NCBI RefSeq assembly: GCF_029814935.1
Contig: NZ_CP104582.1
Coordinates: forward strand, 124,001-188,000
DNA length: 64,000 bases
Source: Pseudomonas sp. GD03919
GTDB taxonomy: Bacteria; Pseudomonadota; Gammaproteobacteria; Pseudomonadales; Pseudomonadaceae
Direction of reading: 5' to 3'
The notes beneath the pieces are model-generated. The model had not been told where the DNA came from and searched no databases. It saw nothing but the letters and a program-made list of their open reading frames with translations. Shown in pieces: positions 38,585-46,665 of the stretch (positions are counted from its first letter, which is position 1; every line of letters begins with the position of its first letter). Made by a program: the position numbers and the translations under genes.

Positions 38585-39734
38585 GTGTACTGGCAGGCAT
38601 CGTCAGCCAACTGCCGCAGTGGCTGCGGGCGGCCAACGAAATAGCCCTGGGCATAGTCGATGCCGAGGTTGCGCAGGCAGTCCAGGCTGGCCTGGGTTTC
38701 GACGAACTCGGCGACGCTGAGCAGGCCCAGTTGCCCGGCGATCTGGCGCATGGAGCCGACCATGGCCTGGTTGATCGGGTCGTGCTCGATACCGCTGATG
38801 AAGCTGCCGTCGATCTTCAGAATGTCCAGTGGCAGGTGGCGCAGGTAGGCGTATGAAGCGAAGCCGCTGGCGAAGTCGTCCAGGGCGACTTTCAGCCCCT
38901 GGCTGCGCAGTTCCTCGATCCACTGGGCGGAGATGTTCAGCTCGCCGAGGGCCACCATTTCCGTGACTTCGATGCACAGCTTGCCGGGTGGCAAGTCGTG
39001 GCGTTGCAGTTCGTCCTGCAGCAGGCGATGGAAGTTGCCATCGAGCAGCGAGTTGGCGCTGAGGTTGACGTTGACCTGGGCCAGTTGCGCCAGGTGCCTG
39101 GGGTTGGCCGCGAGCCAGGCGCACAGGTGCTGGATCACCCAGCGGTCGATGGCACCGATCAGCAGACCGCTGCGCAGCCAGCTGTGGGCAATCAGTTGCT
39201 GGCCGTGTTCGGCGCCGACCAGTTGCAGCGGCAGGTTGATCGCCGACTGGCTCTGTACGCGCAGCAGCAGGCTGTGCGGGCCGTCATCCAGGCGTGGCAG
39301 GCTGAGCAGAACTGCGGGTAGGGCTCGCCGCGCTCACTGAATGAGCGTTTGGCGCCACTTTACAGCGGAGCGAGCGGCTGCTCGCCGTCGAACAGCCAGA
39401 TTTCCAGATCGTCGAGGAAGGTCTGACCGATGATCAGTTGCAGGCGTTCGGCTGCGGGTGCCTGCACCCGTACGGCGAGCCACCAAGCGCTGCGTGTGTA
39501 GCCGATGCGCGCGGTGCCCCGGACTTCGCGGCCATCAGTGGTGATTCGCTGCAGCACCTAGGCGGCGGTCAGCTGGCCGCCGGGATCTTCCAGCAGGAGA
39601 CTGCGCTCGATGCTGACCGGCTGGGCCTGGTCGGCATTGCTGAGTTTCAGGAGCGGCAGGGCGTTGTCCGCCACGACCGGCATGGCACAGGCCAGGCAGA
39701 GCAGCAGGAGCAGTGAGCAAAGCGGTTGATGCAT
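38569..39734 (-). pseudogene. Decayed membrane sensor with 7TMR-DISM-like N-terminus and EAL-domain remnant
   Basis: Minus-strand ATG 39734 opens a signal peptide (MHQPLCSLLLLLCLACAMPVVA) and a 7TMR-DISM extracellular-2-like domain (RIGYTRSAWWLAVRV, RLQLIIGQTFLDDLEIWLF). An in-frame TAG at 39558-39560 interrupts it after residue 58, and a TAA at 39360-39362 ends this part. A second frame, 39333 to 38569, codes the last 80% of an EAL phosphodiesterase domain (IGAIDRWVIQHLCAWL, NVNLSANSLL, LCIEVTEM, VALDDFASGFASYAYL, LKIDGSFISG) but lacks the EAL metal-binding start. The membrane region and any GGDEF domain have been deleted between them. A GTG at 39138 could start a short 189-residue product, but it begins inside a helix. 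Confidence 0.8.
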
Positions 39735-40101
39735 TCCGGGCGCCTTATGGCTACTACGAGGGCGCCGAAGTCCGCAGGACGCTGTCTTGTCTCAGGCGCT
39801 CGGGCGCGAAGGCAATTCTAGCCAACTGCTGGCGCAATGATTGCGCAGCGAGTCTCATCTGCTTGGATCGGACGAACAAGGATGGCTTACAGCCTGTCAC
39901 AGGTTTCTCGTGGTCAACGGTTGCGGTGGCGCGGACGGGGCGACACGCTCTGCGTTCGGGTGTGACTTTGACAAGGCGTGCCGGGCGTCAGAGTGCGCAG
40001 AAAAGCAGGCGCTGCGAAGTGAGCATGAATCGGATTATCGAGCTTTCAAACGCTGGACCGGCCAGGTGCCGCGCCAGTAACGCGATGGATGCAATGAACG
40101 C
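39735..40101. other. Gene-free stretch upstream of the FAD oxidoreductase
   Basis: 367 bases with no supportable gene. Short open frames exist but show no ribosome site, no domain and poor codon use. No clear promoter or repeat was seen; it is probably the upstream region shared by the decayed sensor and the oxidoreductase. Confidence 0.5.
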
Positions 40102-41178
40102 ATGACCCAGTACGACCTGATCCTGGCCGGGGCCGGCCATGCCCACTTGGGGGTGTTGCGCCGCTGGGCGCTGGTGGAGCGTCCGCCAGGCCGTATCGGC
40201 CTGCTCAGCCCGGGCCCGGAAGCCTGGTACGCGGGCATGTTGCCGGGGCTGATCAGCGGCCGCTTCAGCCCAGCTGACTGCCGGGTGGAGCTGCAGCCGC
40301 TGTGTCGCGCGGCCAAGGTCGAGTTGATCGAGGGCGAAATCGCTGCGCTCGATGCCGATACGCGCATCCTGCAGCTTGCGGACGGGCGCCAACTGCAGGG
40401 CGAATGGTTGTCGCTGAATGTCGGTGCCGGTATGGCCATACCGCCGCAGCAGGGCGATGCCATGCAGGTGCTGGCCGCCAGGCCGATCGAACGGCTGCTC
40501 GAAGGGTGGCAGCAGTGGCAGAGCGAGCCCCGGCGCATGGCGATTCTCGGCGGAGGTGCCGGTGGCGTGGAACTGGCTCTGGCGCTGGCCGACCAGGTGC
40601 CGGCGCTGGCGCTGTTCTGCGGTGGCTCGTTGCTCGACGGGCTGGCCCCCGGGCTGCGCCTGCGCGCGCTGGGACATTTGCTTCAGCGTGGCGTGCAGGT
40701 GCGTGAGCATTGCCCGATTGGACGCATCGAAGACGACTGGCTGCTCAGCGGTGACGAGCCGGTCTGGCGTGGGCGCCGTCTGCTGCTGGCCAGTGGTGCA
40801 CGGCCCTGGCCGTGGCTGGCAGCCAGCCAACTGAGCAGCGATGCGGCCGGCTTCATCGCCATTCGTCCAACCCTGCAATGCGAATCCCATGCGCAGATCT
40901 TCGCTGTTGGCGACAGCGCCAGTCTCGACGGCATGCGTCGCAGTGGCCGCTTCGCGGTGCGTCAGGCGCCGGTGCTCACCGCCAACCTGCAGGCGGCGCT
41001 GCAGGGCCGCCCGCTGCGTGCATACCGCGCGCAATGGCAGAGCCTGGCCCTGCTCGCCACCGGTGACGGCGGAGCCCTGCTCGGCTGGCATGACTGGAGT
41101 GCCGGCGGGCAGCTTTACGGGCACTACAAGGACTGGCTGGACCGACGTTTCGTCAAACGCCACCGCATGGTCGGGTAG
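40102..41178 (+). CDS. FAD/NAD(P)-dependent oxidoreductase (SelD-associated / NDH-2-like family)
   Basis: 358 residues from ATG 40102. The FAD motif is modified at its start (LILAGAGHAHLGVLRRW), a form seen in the subfamily fused or linked to selenide-water dikinase. A second Rossmann motif (MAILGGGAGGVELALAL) lies near residue 148 and the flavin-binding IFAVGDSASLDG near residue 265. No redox cysteine pair and no C-terminal membrane helix are seen. A selD gene is not in the window. The electron acceptor and role are unknown. Confidence 0.82.
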   Translation: MTQYDLILAGAGHAHLGVLRRWALVERPPGRIGLLSPGPEAWYAGMLPGLISGRFSPADCRVELQPLCRAAKVELIEGEIAALDADTRILQLADGRQLQGEWLSLNVGAGMAIPPQQGDAMQVLAARPIERLLEGWQQWQSEPRRMAILGGGAGGVELALALADQVPALALFCGGSLLDGLAPGLRLRALGHLLQRGVQVREHCPIGRIEDDWLLSGDEPVWRGRRLLLASGARPWPWLAASQLSSDAAGFIAIRPTLQCESHAQIFAVGDSASLDGMRRSGRFAVRQAPVLTANLQAALQGRPLRAYRAQWQSLALLATGDGGALLGWHDWSAGGQLYGHYKDWLDRRFVKRHRMVG

Positions 41179-41482
41179 CGGCGCGGCGAAGACGTCCGAG
41201 GCCGGGATGCCGTGCCAGGGTCGGTTAATGCCTCCCGGTTAAGTGCCGATACAGCGAATAGGCATGTTGGCGCCCAGCGGCGAAGCTGAGCGGGATGGGC
41301 TCGTCCTGTCGGGTACTGCTTTGATGTATGGCAGGTTGCTACCAAAGTTTTATGGTGCTGGCGCTTCCAAGCTGCTCGAATCGCGGTCATGTTGCCCGAT
41401 CTGCTGGTGCATTTTTCGTCGGGCCTTTCTTATGCGTAGCCTATTGCCAGACTGCGTGGGATATTCAAGGAGAGAACCCGTC
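41179..41482. other. Gap upstream of the broken chemoreceptor
   Basis: 304 bases. GCCCGA at 41394-41399 and TCGGGC at 41419-41424, followed by CTTTCTT, could form a weak hairpin with a 19-base loop. AAGGAGAG at 41467-41474 is the ribosome site of the next gene. Nothing else recognised. Confidence 0.5.
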
Positions 41483-43115
41483 GTGACTCCGTCCGCCTAC
41501 AGCGCCTCGCCGCGCACCAGAACAAGAACCCTGAGGTCGGTCATGCAAGCTGCCTTTATCCGTTCGCCGATCGCTTTCGTACTGCATGCACTGGGGCTGG
41601 CTGGGCTCATGCTCGCCTATCAAGCAGATGCAGTTGCCTCTCTACGTGAGCGTGCCATCCTACTTATTGCTGGCGTTATGGCCCTGGCTGGGGCCCTGGC
41701 AGCGGCGTGACGAGCCGCAACAGGCTGCCCGGCAGGCCGCGACGGGCGACTTTGTCGAGCTGAGCCGGGGACTGTCGCGACACACCTGCCACAACGCGCT
41801 GTCTGCCGCCAAGGTGGCCCATGCCGTGAAGCACCTGGCCGGCCGCTTGCAATCGCAACTGGCGGCGGTGCAGCAGGTCAGTCAGGCCGCCGAGGCCATC
41901 ACCCACACCGAGCAGGACAGCGCCGCCCGTGCCGAACACACCCTGGTCGCTGCCCGCCATGTCCGTGAAGCCAGCGCCAACGGCCAGGCCGAGCTCAACC
42001 AGGCCATCGCACGCATGCAGCAACTCAGTGCGCAGACCCTGGCCAGCCGCGAGCTGATCGATGGCCTGGGCAGCCGTACCGAGCAGATCGAGCAGGTCAC
42101 CCTGGTCATCCAGTCCATCGCCAGCCAGACCAACCTGCTGGCGCTCAACGCCGCCATCGAGGCCGCGCGAGCCGGTGAGATGGGCCGTGGTTTTGCCGTG
42201 GTCGCCGACGAGGTGCGCAACCTGGCCGCGCGCACCGCCAGCGCCACCGAGGAAGTCAGCCAGATGATCGCCGATATCCGCCAGCAGAGCACGGCGGTGG
42301 TGGCCCATATCCAGCGCCAGAGCGTCGAGCTGGAGCAGGCGGCGCAGCAGATCGAGACCGCCGGCAGTGGCTTGCAGGGCATTGCCGAGCAGGCCGAAGA
42401 GGTCGAACAGCAGGTGGCGCAGATCAGTGCCGGCACGGCCGAAAACTATCAGTGCCTGGCCAGCCTGTCGGCTGCTGCCCTGCAATTGCGGGAGGACGTG
42501 CAGAGCAGCGAAGGGCAGACACGGGAGCTGGCCGACGCTGCCGAGCAATTGGTCGGCCAGGCCGAGACCGTCAGCGAGCAGCTTGCTGAGGTGGGGCTGG
42601 ATGATTACCACCAGCGCGCCTATGACCTGGCCCGCGAGGGGGCTGCTGCCATCGCCGCGCAGTTCGAGCAGGACCTGCAGGCCGGGCGCATCAGCCTCGA
42701 TGATCTGTTCGACCGTCATTACCAGCCGATTGCCGGCACCCAGCCGCAGAAATACCGCACACGCTTCGACCAGTACGCCGATCAGGTACTGCCGGCGCTG
42801 TAGGAGCCGCTGCTCAAGCGTCATGAAGGGCTGGTGTTCGCCATCTCCACCACCCCCGAAGGCTACGTGCCGACCCACAATGCCGCATTCAACCATCCGC
42901 CCTGCGGCGATCCGGCGGTGGATGCAACGAAGAGCCGTGGCAAGCGCCTGTTCAACGACCGTACCGGTATCCGCTGTGGCAGCCACCGGCAGGCGGTGTT
43001 GTTGCAGACCTACATGCGCGATACCGGCGAGCTGATGCATGACCTGTCGGTGCCGATCATGGTGCGCGGGCGGCATTGGGGCGGTTTGCGTCTGGGCTAC
43101 CGGCCGGAGCCGTAG
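41483..43115 (+). pseudogene. Methyl-accepting chemotaxis protein, frameshifted and with an in-frame amber stop
   Basis: Begins at GTG 41483 behind AAGGAGAG. The first frame runs MTPSAYSASP through a TM segment ([16 protein letters not shown]) to about 41620, then coding sense jumps one base to the next frame ([20 protein letters not shown], a second TM). The signalling domain is complete ([36 protein letters not shown]). After LPAL an in-frame TAG at 42801-42803 interrupts the protein, and the same frame continues 103 codons (EPLLKRHEGLVFAISTTPEG to RLGYRPEP) to 43115. The C-terminal segment resembles a ligand- or PAS-like domain found at the end of some cytosol-facing receptors. Two lesions make function unlikely unless they are sequencing errors. 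Confidence 0.85.
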
Positions 43116-43267
43116 ACTGCGCTGTCTGTCGTGCGGTTAAGGGTGCGCACGGCGCACCCTGCGGGCCGATTGGGTTTGCATGGGCAGGATTGTTTAGCAG
43201 GCGCATAACCAAGCGTATGAAAAACCCGATTTAACGCACGTCAAACCCTGTGCGACGCTGCCAAGCC

Positions 43268-43429
43268 ATGATCTCCCCGGCCTGCCAAATCCATGTACCG
43301 CTCTATCGCGCCCCGGCGCGGCGCCGCCTGCTCGAGCGGCTCAACCCGCTGCTGACGATCATTCTCGCCTTCTGGGCGCTGTGGCATTGCCGCCACGCTC
43401 GCCCGCCGGACGCCGTTCCCACCCGCTGA
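43268..43429 (+). CDS. Possible small membrane protein (53 aa)
   Basis: ATG 43268 to TGA 43427 encodes MISPACQIHVPLYRAPARRR followed by a hydrophobic helix (LNPLLTIILAFWALW) and a short tail. A basic N-terminus, one likely transmembrane helix and a size under 60 residues fit small membrane proteins. It lies 120 bases upstream of the glutamine-synthetase-like gene and has no clear ribosome site. Existence is uncertain. Confidence 0.35.
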   Translation: MISPACQIHVPLYRAPARRRLLERLNPLLTIILAFWALWHCRHARPPDAVPTR

Positions 43430-43549
43430 CTCCGATGGCTGCGCCAAGCCCGCAGCCGCTGCCATGACCTTGTCTGCCCGTGCAACCTGTTCAAAAATCG
43501 AACGGGCCGTGCGGACACCGAGCGCCCACCTGGCGCAAGCGAGTGCGAT

Positions 43550-44917
43550 ATGACGACTTTCGCAGCTGTACAGGAAGCCCAGGATTTCCTGGCCAGCAAT
43601 CCCGATATCGAACTGATCGAGCTGTTCATCCTCGACGCCAATGGCGTGCCGCGCGGCAAGTTGCTGCACCGCGAGGAACTGCTCGCGCTCTATGAAACGG
43701 GGCGACCGCTGCCGAGCACCATGCTCGGGCTGACCATCCAGGGTGAGGACGTCGAGGACTCCGGCCTGGTTTGGGAGGTGGGCGATATCGATTGCCGCGC
43801 CTACCCGCTGGCCGGTAGCCTGGTGCGTCTGCCCTGGCGGCAGTTGCCCACCGCTGCCGTGCAGGTGTCGATGCACCCCAGCGAAGGCCTGCCGGCTACG
43901 CCTGCCGACCCGCGTCAGTTATTGCAGCGGGTGATCGAGCAGCTTGCAGCCGACGGCTATCACCCGGTGATGGCCTGCGAGCTGGAGTTCTACCTGCTCG
44001 ACCAGAAGCGCGACGCCCAGGGCCGCCCGCAGCCGGCGCTGGACGCCGATGGCGGCCGCCCACGGCAGACCCAGGTCTACGGCCTGCGCGAGCTGGAACA
44101 GATCGAGCCGTTCCTGCGTGATCTCTATATGGCCTGCAAGGCGCAGGGCATCCCGGCGCGTACGGCGATTTCCGAGTACGCCCCCGGCCAGGTGGAAATC
44201 ACCCTGGAGCATGGCCCGGCGCTGGCGGCCATGGATCAGGCGGTGCGTTACAAGCGCCTGGTCAAGGGGGTAGCCCATGCCCACGGCATGCAGGCCTGCT
44301 TCATGGCCAAGCCGTTCGCCGAGATTGCCGGCACCGGCATGCACATGCACGTCAGCCTGGCCGATGCGCAGGGCAACAACCTGTTTGCCAGCATTGATCC
44401 CGCCGGCACGCCGCTGCTGCGTCACGCCGTTGGCGGCATGCTCGCCAGCCTGCTCGACTCGCTGCTGCTGTTCTGCCCCAACGCCAACTCCTACCGGCGC
44501 TTCCAGGCCAACAGTTACGCGCCGCTGGCGCCAACCTGGGGTGTGGACAACCGCACCGTCAGCCTGCGCGTGCCGGGTGGCCCGGCCAAGACCCGGCATG
44601 TCGAACACCGTATCTGTGGCGCCGACGCCAACCCTTACCTGGCGGCGGCGGCGATTCTGGCCGGCATTCACCGGGGTATTCGTGAACGCCTCGATCCCGG
44701 CGCACCGATCGAAGGTAATGGTTACGCCCAGGCCACCGAGTACCTGCCGACCCAGTGGTCGGCAGCGATTCAGGCGCTGGAGCAGTCCGGTTGGGCGCGC
44801 GATGCCTTCGGCGCCGACTTCCTCAAGGTGTTTCTCGCCGTCAAACGTGCCGAATACAGCCAGTTCATGGGGGAAGTCGGCGAGCAGGATTGGCGCTGGT
44901 ACCTGAGTAATGCCTGA
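43550..44917 (+). CDS. Glutamine synthetase-family gamma-glutamylputrescine synthetase
   Basis: 455 residues from ATG 43550. The beta-grasp N-terminus (DIELIELFILDANGVPRGK) and the catalytic domain with ACELEFYLLD, EYAPGQVEITLEHG, AGTGMHMHVSLAD and RVPGGPAKTRHVEHRICGADANPYLA (key part ADANPYLA) show the PuuA/PauA branch, not GlnA: the adenylylation tyrosine loop of GlnA is absent. It likely joins glutamate to putrescine or another polyamine, the first step of the gamma-glutamyl polyamine route. The oxidase next door supports this. Pseudomonas carries several paralogues, so the exact substrate is uncertain. Confidence 0.9.
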   Translation: MTTFAAVQEAQDFLASNPDIELIELFILDANGVPRGKLLHREELLALYETGRPLPSTMLGLTIQGEDVEDSGLVWEVGDIDCRAYPLAGSLVRLPWRQLPTAAVQVSMHPSEGLPATPADPRQLLQRVIEQLAADGYHPVMACELEFYLLDQKRDAQGRPQPALDADGGRPRQTQVYGLRELEQIEPFLRDLYMACKAQGIPARTAISEYAPGQVEITLEHGPALAAMDQAVRYKRLVKGVAHAHGMQACFMAKPFAEIAGTGMHMHVSLADAQGNNLFASIDPAGTPLLRHAVGGMLASLLDSLLLFCPNANSYRRFQANSYAPLAPTWGVDNRTVSLRVPGGPAKTRHVEHRICGADANPYLAAAAILAGIHRGIRERLDPGAPIEGNGYAQATEYLPTQWSAAIQALEQSGWARDAFGADFLKVFLAVKRAEYSQFMGEVGEQDWRWYLSNA

Positions 44918-44926
44918 CTAAACAGC

Positions 44927-44984
44927 ATCGCGGCTGAAGCCGCTCCTACCACGCCGGAATCGTAGGAGCGGCTTCAGCCGCGAT
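44927..44984. repeat. Perfect 23-bp inverted repeat between the polyamine genes
   Basis: Arms 44927-44949 and 44962-44984 are exact reverse complements separated by 12 bases; each begins or ends with the REP-like GCTCCTAC/GTAGGAGC core. It starts 10 bases after the synthetase stop and ends 39 bases before the oxidase start, so a strong hairpin would form in a shared transcript. Confidence 0.85.
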
Positions 44985-45023
44985 CCAAGATTCATCGGTG
45001 CCAACGCACCCCAAGGACATGCA

Positions 45024-46340
45024 ATGAACGCAATCAAGCAACCCGTCAAACCCGCCGCCGAGCGCGCGCCGTCCTACTACTCGGCCTCGCTCAACTTCGA
45101 GAGCGACTACCCGACGCTGCAGGGCAACGTCACCGTCGACGTGGCCATCATCGGTGGCGGCTTCACCGGCATCGCCACGGCGGTGGAGCTGGCCGAGCGC
45201 GGCCTCAAGGTGGCCGTGGTGGAGACCAACAAGGTCGGCTGGGGCGCCAGCGGGCGCAACGGCGGTCAGGTCACCGGCAGCCTCTCCGGCGACGAGGCCA
45301 TGCGCAAGCAGATGCGCAACACGTTGGGCGATGAAGTGGACGACTTCATCTGGCACCTGCGCTGGCGCGGCCACGAGATCATCAAGAGCCGCGTGGCCAA
45401 GTACGGCATCGACTGCGACCTCAAGCACGGTCACCTGCATACGGCGATGAAGGCCAGCCATATGGACGAGCTCAAGGCCACCTACGACGAAGCGCTGCGC
45501 CGTGGCATGGGCGATGATGTGACCCTGCTCGACGCCGCCGGAGTGCGTGCGCAACTGGGCAGCGAGCTGTACTGCGGCGCGCTGAAGAACACCCGCAACA
45601 TGCACCTGCACCCGCTCAACCTGTGCCTCGGTGAGGCCAAGGCCGCCGAGAGCCTGGGTGCGCTGATCTTCGAACACTCCGAGGTGCTGGATATCGTCCA
45701 CGGCCCGCGCCCGGCGGTGGTCACCACCGGCGGACGGATCGAGGCCAAACAGGTGCTGCTGGCCGGCGACGTCTACCACAAGCTGGAGCGGCGCAGGCTC
45801 AAGGGCATGATCTTCCCGGCTATGGGCGGCATCGTCACCACCGCGCCGCTGGGCGCCGAGCTGATCGAAGCGATCAACCCCTTTGATCTCGCGGTGTACG
45901 ACTGCCGCTTCGTGCTCGACTACTACCGCCTGACCGGCGATGGCCGTCTGCTGTTCGGCGGCGGCGCCAACTACTCTGGGCGCGACTCACGCGACATTGC
46001 CGGTGAACTGCGCCCGTGCATCGAACGCACCTTCCCGCAGCTCAAGGGCGTGCAGATCGATTTCCAGTGGAGCTGCGCCATGGGCATCGTGATGAACCGC
46101 ATCCCGCAACTGGGCAAGCTGTCGAGCAATGTTTGGTACTGCCAGGGCTACTCCGGCCATGGCGTGGCGACCACGCACATCATGGGCGAGATCATGGCCA
46201 AGGCCATCACCGGCGACCTGGAGCAGTTCGACACATTCGCCGCCTGCAAGCACATCAAGGTGCCGCTGGGTGACCAGCTCGGCAACCCGATGTTGGCCGC
46301 CGGCATGTGGTACTACCAGATGCTGGAGAAGCTGCGCTGA
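45024..46340 (+). CDS. Gamma-glutamylputrescine oxidase-like FAD oxidoreductase
   Basis: 438 residues from ATG 45024. DAO-family flavoenzyme: the FAD motif VAIIGGGFTGIATAVELAER is at about residues 43-62, the typical GWGASGRNGGQVTGS loop follows, and the C-terminus has YCQGYSGHGVATTHIMGEI. It matches PuuB/PauB, oxidising gamma-glutamylputrescine to the aldehyde with H2O2 release. Placed 106 bases after the synthetase, in the same direction. Confidence 0.92.
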   Translation: MNAIKQPVKPAAERAPSYYSASLNFESDYPTLQGNVTVDVAIIGGGFTGIATAVELAERGLKVAVVETNKVGWGASGRNGGQVTGSLSGDEAMRKQMRNTLGDEVDDFIWHLRWRGHEIIKSRVAKYGIDCDLKHGHLHTAMKASHMDELKATYDEALRRGMGDDVTLLDAAGVRAQLGSELYCGALKNTRNMHLHPLNLCLGEAKAAESLGALIFEHSEVLDIVHGPRPAVVTTGGRIEAKQVLLAGDVYHKLERRRLKGMIFPAMGGIVTTAPLGAELIEAINPFDLAVYDCRFVLDYYRLTGDGRLLFGGGANYSGRDSRDIAGELRPCIERTFPQLKGVQIDFQWSCAMGIVMNRIPQLGKLSSNVWYCQGYSGHGVATTHIMGEIMAKAITGDLEQFDTFAACKHIKVPLGDQLGNPMLAAGMWYYQMLEKLR

Positions 46341-46377
46341 GTGCCACAAGCCCTCACCTGTGATGGGTCGTTTTCCT

Positions 46378-46568
46378 TAGCAGGCCGTTGAAAAACGTAG
46401 GCGAGGCAGCCAATGCAATACCGATGGCGGCCCCACAAAAACAGGCGAAAAACGGTCGGAGTAGCGCTCGACTTTACGAGCTGTAAATGAGCATTTTGAT
46501 CGGACTCGCGCACGAGCCTGTTTTTAACGCAGCAGTGGCAACGCAGATAGTTTTTCAACAGCCTGTTA
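46378..46568. mobile_element. MITE copy 2 (TA-flanked, 191 bp)
   Basis: Inverted relative to copy 1 at 5252-5427. Ends TAGCAGGCCGTTGAAAAAC and, from the other strand, TAACAGGCTGTTGAAAAAC. It contains about 15 extra bases (around 46410-46432) relative to copy 1. It lies between the convergent oxidase gene and the PhoD-like phosphatase and encodes nothing; an apparent long minus-strand frame continues through it only by chance. Confidence 0.85.
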
Positions 46569-46665
46569 GGGCTGGGCGAAAGTTCGTCGAACTGATTGCT
46601 CGGGCCCGCATAGGAGCCCGTTTTCAATGCAGCATCACCAAGCGCAGGCCCTTTTCGTGCACAGC

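Noticed and set aside
39713..40105. 130-codon open frame upstream of the FAD oxidoreductase
   Set aside because: No ribosome site, no domain, skewed composition, and it starts inside the decayed sensor on the other strand.
38569..42803. Read-through of TAG as glutamine (amber suppression) because two CAG-like sites are TAG
   Set aside because: pyrE and the PhoD-like gene in the same window end normally in TAG, a frameshift is also present in the chemoreceptor, and no suppressor tRNA is visible. Simple gene decay is the better reading.
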